A DNA stretch of 64,000 nucleotides, from the NCBI GenBank assembly GCA_018263005.1, contig JADFDH010000003.1, positions 124,001 through 188,000 on the forward strand, given 5' to 3'. Made by a program: the position numbers and the translations under genes. The stretch comes from Methanobacterium sp. (lineage in GTDB: Archaea > Methanobacteriota > Methanobacteria > Methanobacteriales > Methanobacteriaceae). Below are positions 19,321 through 28,336 of this stretch, piece by piece (positions within the stretch are counted from its first letter, which is position 1; every line of letters starts with the position of its first letter). Below the pieces are notes generated by a model, which saw only the letters and a program-made list of their open reading frames with translations, had not been told where the DNA came from and searched no databases.

Positions 19321-19442
19321 TTCATCCTCCCAATAAGAAGAAAAAATAGAATAAATAAACCCTCTCTAAGAAAAAGAATAATTCATCCCTCATAGTTTAA
19401 GAAAAAAAATAAATCAACCTTTTCTTAAGAAAAAATATAATA
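19321..19442. repeat. Imperfect ~60-bp tandem duplication with T-tracts on the minus strand
   Basis: Two diverged copies (19321-19381 and 19382-19442), each beginning TTCATCC and each holding two A-runs preceded by AAG. Read on the minus strand these are four TTTTTCTT tracts following the peptidase gene (19473-21299), and the second copy ends in the palindrome TTTTCTTAAGAAAA (19420-19433). A redundant T-rich terminator region is the simplest reading. Confidence 0.5.
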
Positions 19443-19472
19443 AAATTTTAAAAAAAATTTTAAAGTCCTAAT

Positions 19473-21299
19473 TTACACTGCCTTGAATTGGAAGCTATAA
19501 CTTGTTTTTAAGCTGTTACCAGCAGCATCCTTAACTGCCCCAGCGGGGATGTAGACCAGGTAATTATTTTTACTAAGACGACTGAGGCTCTGTTTGATTA
19601 TAAGTTTATTACCACTGATGGTCTTTGATGCGAGTGTGACTGTTTTATCAGTGGTTAGGTTCTTTATGTAGATGCTGGAGAAGTTTGCTCCGGCCAGGAT
19701 GTTTTCACTGAAGTTTATGGTTACTGATGAGGTGAGAGAAACACCGGTAGCTCCATTAACTGGACTGGTAGTGGTGATGGTGGGTGGTGTGGTATCTGTA
19801 CTGGTTCCCCCAGCGGTTTTGAAGGTGAAGGAATAAGAAGATCCTAAACTATTACCCGCCATATCTTTAACCGCACCCGCAGGGATGTAAACCTGATAAG
19901 AATTATTAGCCAGACGGTTCAGGCTCTGGGTTATGGTTAAGATATTTCCACTGATGCTCTTAGAAGATAAGGTAACTTTACTTCCGGTGGTTAGGTTCTT
20001 GATGTAAATACTGGAGAAATAAGTCCCTGCCTGAATATTCTCACTGAAAGTGATAACTACTGGTGAAGTTAAGGAAACACCCGTAGCCCCATTCGCTGGT
20101 ATAGTACTGGTCAATATTGGTTTAGTAGTATCTGTGGAACCTGCTATGGTTTTGAAGGTGAAAGTGTAAACCGATTTTAAATTATTACCTGCAGCGTCTT
20201 TAACTGCACCGGCTGGAATGTATACCTGGTAATAATTCCCACTTAGACGGTTAAGACTCTGTTGTAAGGTAAGAACATTTCCACTTATAATTTTAGATGC
20301 GAGTGTTACTTTGCTGCCTGTGGTCAGGTTCTTGATGTAGATACCTGCGAAATTTGCACCTGCCAGTATTTTTTCATTGAAAGTCACTGTCACTGGAGTG
20401 GTTAATGAAACACCAGTTGCACCGTTAGCTGGACTGGTACTGGTAACTGTGGGAGATGTGGTATCGGTTGATCCTCCTGTTATTGATTGGTACCAGGCTT
20501 CAGCAGCGACATCATCATATGGTGTGGTTTGACTGGCCAAGGGGAAGGTTTCCGTCCAATCACCTACAAATGCGGCGTAACCATGATCGTTTCTATTTAT
20601 AGTTACCCCGTTATAGGTAGCTGATTTGGTTATGGTTTTCCCAGTGTTTTTATTGTTGGCATCGGCGAAGCTGGTGGCTCCGTTTAAGAATTCATCCACC
20701 AGGTCAACTATGGTATTTCCCTGATAACTACCATAATAGGCTGTGGCATAGTAGTTTGCCCCGGCTCCGGTGAACATTAATGAGAAGTTATAGATGGTTT
20801 GTGTGGGATTGGATACTTCCTTGCCACTTACCCAGCCTGTGGAGAAGCAGGCGTGGGATAGTATCACGGGAATGTCGGGTTTAAAGGGAGCAGTAACTGG
20901 GTTTCCATACCATCCTTCTCTTATTTCATCACCGACACCCCATACGAATCCATTTGAACCTACCAGGGCGAATGGTGGGCTGGCTGCTCCGCCGTTTCCA
21001 TCGTAGTTACCTGACTGGTATCCTCCATGGCCCAGGTAGATAACTGCATCGGCATTGTACATTCCCTTCATAATATTCTTGGTTGTGGCATCTTCCTGAT
21101 AGAGTTCCAGAACCTCATAGCCCTTAGCATCTAATGCAGCTGCAGTATTTTCTGCTTCACTGATGAGTGATGGGTTGCTGCTATCTCCATCTGCGATGAT
21201 CAGGACATGCGCTTCTGAAGTGTTAATGGAGAAGTTTAAAATAAAAAAAAGTGCTGCGAACATGGTAAACAGGATAGTTTTCCTTCCATTTGGTAACAT
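19473..21299 (-). CDS. Secreted predicted clan-CD cysteine peptidase with three Ig-like (SbsA/Big_5) domains
   Basis: A 608-residue protein from ATG 21299 (TTG 21308 is in frame but too close to the AGGGA site). A signal peptide spans residues 1 to about 30 (TILFTMFAALFFILNFSI). Residues of about 31-265 have the caspase/gingipain/CHAT hallmark: hydrophobic strand then His-Gly (AVIYLGHGG, His91) and a second hydrophobic strand then Ala-Cys (VILSHACFSTG, Cys151), 60 residues apart. Three copies of a roughly 108-residue Ig-like domain follow (each with SPANGATGVSL-type starts, a FSENILAG-type strand and a YIPAGAVKDAAGN motif). It could be a peptidase or a non-catalytic relative; it lacks the beta-helix stalk of its neighbours and sits at the end of their block. 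Confidence 0.7.
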   Translation of the reverse strand: MLPNGRKTILFTMFAALFFILNFSINTSEAHVLIIADGDSSNPSLISEAENTAAALDAKGYEVLELYQEDATTKNIMKGMYNADAVIYLGHGGYQSGNYDGNGGAASPPFALVGSNGFVWGVGDEIREGWYGNPVTAPFKPDIPVILSHACFSTGWVSGKEVSNPTQTIYNFSLMFTGAGANYYATAYYGSYQGNTIVDLVDEFLNGATSFADANNKNTGKTITKSATYNGVTINRNDHGYAAFVGDWTETFPLASQTTPYDDVAAEAWYQSITGGSTDTTSPTVTSTSPANGATGVSLTTPVTVTFNEKILAGANFAGIYIKNLTTGSKVTLASKIISGNVLTLQQSLNRLSGNYYQVYIPAGAVKDAAGNNLKSVYTFTFKTIAGSTDTTKPILTSTIPANGATGVSLTSPVVITFSENIQAGTYFSSIYIKNLTTGSKVTLSSKSISGNILTITQSLNRLANNSYQVYIPAGAVKDMAGNSLGSSYSFTFKTAGGTSTDTTPPTITTTSPVNGATGVSLTSSVTINFSENILAGANFSSIYIKNLTTDKTVTLASKTISGNKLIIKQSLSRLSKNNYLVYIPAGAVKDAAGNSLKTSYSFQFKAV

Positions 21300-21562
21300 T
21301 CTTATCAAATCCCTAAAAATTTATGATTATAGTTAAATCCTACTCTTATAGTGATGGTTTCCTTTATTTTCACTTTCCTATAAGGGTATCTGTGAGGAAT
21401 GGAACATTAAATAATTTCTAAAGTATTATTTGCTCTTAAATGATTAATATTGGATTATTTAACGCTTATAATCCTTTCAAATAAAATAGATAATGTTTTA
21501 ATCTAATAATTACGATATTTAAAAAAAATAAAAAAAAGAATAGGATAAGTTTGTTTTAATCT

Positions 21563-24517
21563 CTAAAATGGTGTTAAGCTGGGATATTCGTCGTATATTC
21601 CTTCATTTCCATCTATGGGTCGGTGATCGGTGCTTGGCCAGTCGCTCCAATAGTTACCTGTGTTGCTTTGATAGAAGGTGTTGCCGGATCCGTTTTGCGA
21701 CAATGCATGTAAAGGGTTGGATATGAAGTTGTTCTGGTAGACTGTGGTATTTATAGCGGAGTCTAGTACTATTCCTGCCCAAGTGTTGTTTTGTATGTTG
21801 TTGTTGTATATGTTGTTGCCATATGAGGTGTTGGCTATGTATATTCCCATCTGACTTCCGCTGATGGTGTTTAATCCATTTATATTGTTAATATTGGCGT
21901 TATCTAAGGCTATACCTGCAAAATTATTGCTACTTACGGTGTTACCTGTGATTGTATTTGCATCAGCTCTTCTCAGGAGTATTCCAATCACACCATTACT
22001 GGATATGGCTGTGTTAGTTGTGATCTGGTTATTAGTGCTGCCATCGATGTAAATTCCTGTATCAGCATTCTCATGTATATTATTCCCTGTGATGGTGTTA
22101 CTGTTGGAATTATTTACAATATACAACCCTTCCAGATTCCCCGATATGTTGTTATCACTGTTTATGGTGTTGCCGGTGGCCTGATCAAGACAGACACCCA
22201 CCCAACTATTACTTTGTATGGTATTACCGGAGATGGTGTTAGTATTTGAATCTCTCATGTAGACCCCTATAACCCCATTACTGGATATGGCGATGTTATA
22301 AGTGATGTTGTTTCCTTTAGAAGAGTTAATGATACTTACACCAATATTAGTGTTTCCGGTGATGTTATTACCGTCGATAGTGTTATCAGCAGAGGAGTTG
22401 GTTATGTTTATTCCTTCCAGGTTACCGGATATGGTGTTTGCCCCGTTTATTGTGTTACCATCAGCATTATCTAAGGCAACTCCCGCCCAGCCATTGTTCT
22501 GTATGTTATTATAAGTGACGAGATTGGTGTCTGAGTCTTGAATATAGACACCAATGACACCATTACCAGATATAGCGGTGTTACTGATGATATTGTTCCG
22601 TGTTGAGCTGTTCAGGATATTTATCCCAGCATCCGTATTATCATGTATATTATTACCGGAAACGATGTTTCTAGTAGAGCTGTTTACAATATAAACACCC
22701 TCCACGTTGCCGCTGATTTCATTACCATTATTTATGGTGTTGCCGCTGGAGTTATCCACTCCAATTCCCAACCATCCATTACCCTGAATTATATTACTTG
22801 ATACGGTGTTGGTGTTGGAGTCCTGGATGAACACACCCATAACCACATTCTGGGATATGGCGGTATTTTGACTTATAGTATTGTTGTTAGAATTATTTAG
22901 AATACTGATGCCTATGCCATTGTTATCATGTATATTATTACCCCAGATGATTTCGTTATTATAGGATGCATTGGCAATATAAATTCCTTCCTGGTTTCCT
23001 GTTATGGTGTTGTTAATACAACTGCATCCACCGGATTGATCTATGTATATACCTGCCCAAGTGTTATTTTGGATAGTATTAAGATTTATGATGAATCCAT
23101 ATGAGTTATAAAGGTGAATTCCTATTGAATTCCCGATTATGATATTTGAAGTTAGTTGCCAGTTGCGAGCATCGCTCAGACTGATTCCACTGGAATTGTT
23201 TGCGCCTGTTATGGTAAATCCCTGGATTCTACTACCAAATCCATCAATATCTATAATATTGAATACTGGTAGATTTGGGTCTGCAGCTTGAATTAAAGTA
23301 TTAGAAGCGTTTCCTGTAGCTTCAATAAATAAACATATATCAATGGTCAAATTTTCTGTATAATTTTCTGGTCTTACATAGATGATATCAAAATCCATAG
23401 CACCATATAAGGCATCTGTTATTGTATCAGTAAGATTACAACTTCTCCCATTTATAACATTCCAATAAGCAAATTTTAAATAATTATTAGTATCATCATA
23501 GTAGCTGATTAATGGTATATCATGATCCAGAACCAGAGAAGAATTCCATCCAGAAACAACCGAGGTATCTATGTCAGAAATCTCCCAGGCAACACCCAAC
23601 CTGTCTCTATAGGCATATTTTAAATGAGCAGGAGCAGTGTAGACATAATAACTTATATGAGGCTGATTATAGCTATCAATGGCCAGAGAGGTTAACATTC
23701 CTGTAATACCTGTGCTGTCCACGGTTTCGGTGCTCCAGGTTCCACTCCATTTGCTGGCGTACTTTAACATACCAGCTGCTTGATAACTTATATTAGGCTC
23801 GGCAAAGCTGTTAAGAGCTAGAGAAGTCCAGGACCCGCCTGTGCTGTCTACGATTACTGTATCCCATGATCCGCTGGAATTAGTGGTGTACTTTAAATCA
23901 TCATTGGTAGCATCATAGTAGCTTATATGGGCGTTTTGGATTACATATCCGTCCAACTCTAGAGATGTGAAATATCCCACATCATTTATGCCACCCGCGC
24001 CATCTACAGTTTCTATGACCCATGATCCACTGGATTTGCTGGCGTATTTCAAATCACCATTGGTAACATCATAGTAGCTTATATAGGGGTTGTTCAGTCT
24101 GTCCAGAGCCAGAGAACAGTATTGTCCCACATTATCAGCGCTGTCAACAGTTTCTATAACCCAGACCCCACCAGATTTAGTGGTGTATTTCAAATCACCA
24201 TTGGTAACATCATAGTAGCTTATATGAGGGTTGTCCAGGCTGTCAAAAGCCAGAGAAGTGTACTGTCCTACGTTATCTGTGCTGTCAACGGTTTCTGTGG
24301 TCCATGATCCGCCAGATTTAGTGGCGTATTTCAAATCACCATTAGCAGCATCATAATAACTTATATAGGGATTTTTCAGGCTGTCCATAGCTAAAGAATT
24401 ATCGGTTCCTACATTACCTATATCAACAGTCTCAATATTTATGGCAGTGGTTGCGCTGGCTGAAATTATGGCAAAAAAAATTGTAGTAAATATCAGTGTT
24501 AATATATATTTTTTCAC
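21563..24517 (-). CDS. Secreted beta-helix (NosD-like) protein with seven-repeat propeller-like head
   Basis: A 984-residue protein with a signal peptide (YILTLIFTTIFFAIISASA). Residues of about 25-340 contain seven repeats of about 45 residues ending in a P-x-I-S-Y-Y-D-x-x-N-G-D-L-K-Y motif, a spacing that fits a seven-bladed beta-propeller. Residues of about 345-984 form the right-handed parallel beta-helix shared by this gene family, with six superrepeat landmarks (WAGI, WLGI, WAGV, WVGV, FAGI, WAGI), one more than most paralogues. It ends in the common cap (GNYWSDWPSTD...PSLTPF). The start is GTG 24517, supported by a GGGTGAG site a few bases upstream. It probably acts at the cell surface; ligand unknown. 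Confidence 0.82.
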   Translation of the reverse strand: MKKYILTLIFTTIFFAIISASATTAINIETVDIGNVGTDNSLAMDSLKNPYISYYDAANGDLKYATKSGGSWTTETVDSTDNVGQYTSLAFDSLDNPHISYYDVTNGDLKYTTKSGGVWVIETVDSADNVGQYCSLALDRLNNPYISYYDVTNGDLKYASKSSGSWVIETVDGAGGINDVGYFTSLELDGYVIQNAHISYYDATNDDLKYTTNSSGSWDTVIVDSTGGSWTSLALNSFAEPNISYQAAGMLKYASKWSGTWSTETVDSTGITGMLTSLAIDSYNQPHISYYVYTAPAHLKYAYRDRLGVAWEISDIDTSVVSGWNSSLVLDHDIPLISYYDDTNNYLKFAYWNVINGRSCNLTDTITDALYGAMDFDIIYVRPENYTENLTIDICLFIEATGNASNTLIQAADPNLPVFNIIDIDGFGSRIQGFTITGANNSSGISLSDARNWQLTSNIIIGNSIGIHLYNSYGFIINLNTIQNNTWAGIYIDQSGGCSCINNTITGNQEGIYIANASYNNEIIWGNNIHDNNGIGISILNNSNNNTISQNTAISQNVVMGVFIQDSNTNTVSSNIIQGNGWLGIGVDNSSGNTINNGNEISGNVEGVYIVNSSTRNIVSGNNIHDNTDAGINILNSSTRNNIISNTAISGNGVIGVYIQDSDTNLVTYNNIQNNGWAGVALDNADGNTINGANTISGNLEGINITNSSADNTIDGNNITGNTNIGVSIINSSKGNNITYNIAISSNGVIGVYMRDSNTNTISGNTIQSNSWVGVCLDQATGNTINSDNNISGNLEGLYIVNNSNSNTITGNNIHENADTGIYIDGSTNNQITTNTAISSNGVIGILLRRADANTITGNTVSSNNFAGIALDNANINNINGLNTISGSQMGIYIANTSYGNNIYNNNIQNNTWAGIVLDSAINTTVYQNNFISNPLHALSQNGSGNTFYQSNTGNYWSDWPSTDHRPIDGNEGIYDEYPSLTPF

Positions 24518-24789
24518 TTTCTCACCCTCATTTAGACTTATTTTATAAATAACCTAATAATTTCAGTATAAGGCATTATAAGAGTCAAATATAAGGGTTA
24601 TATTTAAGAATAAAAAAATTTATAACCATGAAGTTAAATATATTCCTGATTTCTACTCTTTATTATAGTATATAATTGGTTTCCATATTATTAATATTTA
24701 TTCATAGCAATCAGTAAATGATAATATTATTGGAATTTATTTTTAAAGAAGGAATCTATCTTATTAAAAAAATATAACACTTACACATT

Positions 24790-25062
24790 TTAATAAGGGT
24801 ATTCATCATATAGATTTTCATTTCCATATATCGGTCCTGGATCAGTGGTAATCCAGTCACTCCAGTGGTTACCGATTATTCCCTGATAGAATGCGTTTCC
24901 AGATCCATTCTGAGCCATTGCATGTAAAGGATTGTTTTGGAAATTGTTCTGGTACACTGTGGTATTTATTGCAAAGTCCAAAACCACTCCAGCCCAGGTG
25001 TTATCCTTTAAGGTGTTTCCAGTGACAGTGTTATCCGTAGAGTTTTTGGTTATGAATATCCC
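24790..25062 (-). pseudogene. Truncated C-terminal remnant of a beta-helix stalk protein
   Basis: About 90 codons matching only the last stretch of the family stalk and its C-terminal cap (GNTLKDNTWAGVVLD; NPLHAMAQNGSGNAFYQ; GNENLYDEYPY). Going upstream, the frame meets an in-frame TGA at 25063-25065 directly before the first recognisable residues (GIFITKNS), and no start codon or signal peptide exists. Its closest visible relative is the neighbour at 21563, with which it shares the unusual NPLHA. It is a broken copy left by deletion, or a silent donor cassette. Confidence 0.85.
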
Positions 25063-25065
25063 TCA

Positions 25066-25371
25066 AAAATAAAGAATTTAACCATATTCTTAATATCTAA
25101 CATCCTTCTCCCCCATATAATATTTATTTAGATTATTTCTATTCCTCCATTTCTTCTAAATATATTATGTCTCACATGTTATTTATCACTACCCATATTA
25201 TGAGATTACAATTTATTAATAAGATCAGAAGAATAATATCGATGATTTTTAATTTTAAAATCATTATAAAGGTACTAAAGATTATTTAAATCAAAAGAAG
25301 ATTGATCTTTAAAAAAACAGGTGTATCATAGCAAATAAACTCTATTTAGCAAGAAAAATAGAAAAATGAAA
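25066..25371. other. 306-base intergenic region, no gene seen
   Basis: A/T-rich sequence between the truncated stalk remnant and the papain-like beta-helix gene. No open frame with family similarity, RNA gene or clear hairpin is seen. The sharp loss of stalk homology at about 25062 marks a deletion junction. Confidence 0.5.
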
Positions 25372-28194
25372 TTAGAAAGGCAGAGTGCTGGGATGTTCAT
25401 CGTATAATCCTTCGTTACCATCTATGGGTCTGGGATCTGTGCTTGGCCAGTCACTCCAGTAGTTACCAGTGTTGACCACATAGAATGCGTTTCCGGTTCC
25501 GTTCTGAGCTATGGTCTGCATGGGGTTGTTAGTGAAGTTGTTAAGATAGACCGTGTTGTTGTGAGCTGTATCCAGGACTAAACCCGCCCAATTATTGTTT
25601 TGAAGGTTATTATAGTTAATGGTGTTTCCATCAGAATCATTAACCACGTATATCCCCATCTGACTGCTACTGATGATGTTCAATCCGTTAATAAGATTAC
25701 TATCAGCGTTATCCAAAGCTATGCCTGCGAAATAATTACCCGCTATAGCGTTACCACTGATTATGTTGGAATTAGCGTTTCTCGTGAGTATCCCTATTAC
25801 ACCGTTCTGGGGTATATTGTTAGCTCCGTTTATATTGTTTCCAGTGCTGTCTTCGATGTATATTCCTGTATCGGTATTTTCATATATGTTATTAGCTGTT
25901 ATGGTGTTGTTGTTGGAATTGTTCACAATATATAGTCCTTCCAGGTTACCGGATATGTTGTTATCGTCGTTTATAATGTTATTGGTGGCGTTGTCAAAGC
26001 AGATGCCCACCCAACTATTTGTTTGTATACTGTTTCTGGAGATGGTGTTGCTGCCGGATTCTCTGAGATAGATTCCTATGATCCCATTATTTATGGTGTT
26101 AGAGCTGATTATGTTGTCTGTAGAACTATTTAGAATATCTACACCTGCACTAATATTATCATAAATATTATTTCCACTTATGATATTTCCCCAAGCAGAA
26201 TTTACAATATAAACACCCTCCTCATTACCGGTTATGACATTTCCACCATCTATGGTGTTGTTTCTTGAATTATCTATAACAACACCCACCCAACTATTAT
26301 TCTCAATGGTATTCCCGGAAACTGTGCTGGTATTGGAGTTTCGAATTAAAACTCCTATAAAGTTATTTGATAGGGTATTTCCCATCATGAGGCAATTATC
26401 TGTGGAAGTTAAGTAGATTCCAGCGGAATTGATAGCTCCGTTTATATTGAATCCTTGAATGGTTGATCCACTACCATCAGTGTTTATGGTGAATACTGGT
26501 AAGCTAATGTTAAGTGGATTAACGGTTACCAGTCCTTGAGCTTGCAGTGTGAGTTGCTTGTATACAGTTATATTTTCAGTGTAGGTTTTACTACCCACAT
26601 TTAAAGTATCCCCATTAATGGTTTCAACTGAATCAATAGCTGCTTGTATCGTATCATAGGCTTGACCAGTCCTGGTGTTAATTACAGCACTTGAAGTTAC
26701 TGTAAACGCTTTTAAACAGACATTTGTATTGGTAAATACTGTTGTCAGGTCAGTCCAGTTGATTCCATTAATACTGACATAACTTTCTTGAGCATTGGCT
26801 TTAGCTTTACTGCTGTAGTTGGGATATGGATATTCCATCGGCACCGGATAGTTATATCCAGGAGTGGTTAGTTTAACCACTACTGAAAATTTCACACCCA
26901 ACTGTAAGGATACTGCGGAGCTGAATTCGATGGTAGTATATCCTGCATTGGATATGGAACCTGTTTTGTGGGCTATAAGGGTACCGCTACTAGGGTTATC
27001 GTTAGTAGGGTTTGCGTAGGCATATAATTCATAAGTTGAATTGGCAGATGCTACATAGAAACTGGCAGCTGCCAGTTGATCATATCCAGTAGAGGTGAAA
27101 ACATTTGAAAACCATGCGGTGTTACTATAATAACCGCAGGAACTTACCCAACCTAAGGGGTCGTATTGATATATTTGGTTGTAGTTGGTAATTGTCTCTG
27201 CATTATTGAAAACTACATTATTTTGACCTATCATGGTATCGTAGTAGGAAACATAGAAGTAACCATTATCACCCCAGCTGGTGCCCCAGCTGTTTTTAAT
27301 TATAAATGCACCATTTTCAGGGGCGGGGGTTTTGAAGTTGTTTTTACTGTAATTATCATCCCAGCCTACAATGCAAACCGCATGATTAGCTGAAGGAGTT
27401 GAGTAGTAATAATAATAGGAAGCATTGGAGGAGTTATAGAAATTCGTATTCATATACATAGATGTGTAAACAGCGCCATAGGTCATTAAAGCCTGTTTGA
27501 TGTTATCATTATCCAGATAATAATTCCTGTCAGGGATGAAGGTAACTTCTTGTATATGTTTCACCGGGTCTAAATCAGTTGGTGAAACGTTACTATAAGG
27601 ATTGTAAGGGTCACTGCTCTCATTGACCGGACCAGTCCACCGATTCAGATAAGCCATTGCCATATAATGGTTTCCTCCATCGTTCATGGTGTAATCAAAT
27701 CCGTCAGGGTAAGAGTTGGTTACCAGATTTTTTAGATTATTTTCTGAAAAATCATTTACCTCTACCGGCATAAGATATGATTCCAGAGAACCATAAGTAG
27801 CAAACGCCCAGCAGGAGCCACATTGACCCTGATCCTTAACTGATGTTACTTTTCCAATGGCCCGCAAATCATAACTTCCAGGTAAACCTACATTATTAGT
27901 ATATTGGAGATTTGAGGATGTATCAGAGTAGCATAAATCCAGGGGTGATGGCATATAAGAAAAGCAATGTTCATTATCTATAGATGAAATTTCACTCTCT
28001 TCATATGCTATAAATTCAGGATTAACCGGGGCCATTTGTAAAGATTGGTTATCACTTATATCTAGATTTTCTGCTGCAGAAACTGTGCCTGTGATGCTTA
28101 ATATCGTTATAATAGTAGATATGATCAAAATTAGTTTTCTATTGCCAGAAAGGGTTGATCCTAATAATTTTTTGATTTTCATCAGTTCACACAT
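25372..28194 (-). CDS. Papain-like (C1A) cysteine peptidase fused to a beta-helix stalk
   Basis: A 940-residue protein. After a signal peptide (about residues 20-40), residues of about 105-325 form a C1A peptidase with the full active site: oxyanion Gln in KDQGQCGSCWAFA, catalytic Cys128, His271 in NHAVCIVGWDD and Asn301 in KNSWGTSWGDNGYFYVSYYD. An approximately 150-residue lectin-like region follows, as in other archaeal and bacterial C1A proteins. The beta-helix stalk runs from about 498 to the end with four superrepeat landmarks, one fewer than most paralogues. ATG at 28182 is an alternative start. A TGTGA-N6-TCACA palindrome lies upstream. It is predicted to be an active extracellular protease. 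Confidence 0.87.
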   Translation of the reverse strand: MCELMKIKKLLGSTLSGNRKLILIISTIITILSITGTVSAAENLDISDNQSLQMAPVNPEFIAYEESEISSIDNEHCFSYMPSPLDLCYSDTSSNLQYTNNVGLPGSYDLRAIGKVTSVKDQGQCGSCWAFATYGSLESYLMPVEVNDFSENNLKNLVTNSYPDGFDYTMNDGGNHYMAMAYLNRWTGPVNESSDPYNPYSNVSPTDLDPVKHIQEVTFIPDRNYYLDNDNIKQALMTYGAVYTSMYMNTNFYNSSNASYYYYYSTPSANHAVCIVGWDDNYSKNNFKTPAPENGAFIIKNSWGTSWGDNGYFYVSYYDTMIGQNNVVFNNAETITNYNQIYQYDPLGWVSSCGYYSNTAWFSNVFTSTGYDQLAAASFYVASANSTYELYAYANPTNDNPSSGTLIAHKTGSISNAGYTTIEFSSAVSLQLGVKFSVVVKLTTPGYNYPVPMEYPYPNYSSKAKANAQESYVSINGINWTDLTTVFTNTNVCLKAFTVTSSAVINTRTGQAYDTIQAAIDSVETINGDTLNVGSKTYTENITVYKQLTLQAQGLVTVNPLNISLPVFTINTDGSGSTIQGFNINGAINSAGIYLTSTDNCLMMGNTLSNNFIGVLIRNSNTSTVSGNTIENNSWVGVVIDNSRNNTIDGGNVITGNEEGVYIVNSAWGNIISGNNIYDNISAGVDILNSSTDNIISSNTINNGIIGIYLRESGSNTISRNSIQTNSWVGICFDNATNNIINDDNNISGNLEGLYIVNNSNNNTITANNIYENTDTGIYIEDSTGNNINGANNIPQNGVIGILTRNANSNIISGNAIAGNYFAGIALDNADSNLINGLNIISSSQMGIYVVNDSDGNTINYNNLQNNNWAGLVLDTAHNNTVYLNNFTNNPMQTIAQNGTGNAFYVVNTGNYWSDWPSTDPRPIDGNEGLYDEHPSTLPF

Positions 28195-28261
28195 AGTATT
28201 TTATATGATATTCTTCCATGAATAATCTAATTTCACATAAAATTATAGACAATCAATTTTG

Positions 28262-28279
28262 TTGTGATGAATTTCACAA
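28262..28279 (-). promoter_or_regulatory. TGTGA-N6-TCACA palindrome upstream of the papain-like beta-helix gene
   Basis: TTGTGA-TGAATT-TCACAA: perfect 6-base arms. On the minus strand it lies just upstream of a TATA-like element (TCTATAATTTTA, about 28240-28251), a position suited to an activator or repressor. The same layout occurs at 61807-61826. Confidence 0.45.
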
Positions 28280-28336
28280 TAGTATAGAAATTTTTAACTA
28301 AATTCATAAAAAAAATGTTAAATCTAATTTTTTCTT

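Noticed and set aside
21345..21384. Long-range inverted repeat CTTATAG...CTATAAG upstream of the clan-CD peptidase gene
   Set aside because: Seven-base A/T-rich arms 26 bases apart are likely by chance and may only reflect TATA-like elements on both strands.
28262..28279. Direct assignment of the TGTGA-N6-TCACA site to CRP
   Set aside because: The core equals the bacterial CRP box, but CRP is not established in Methanobacteriales and no such gene is in the window.
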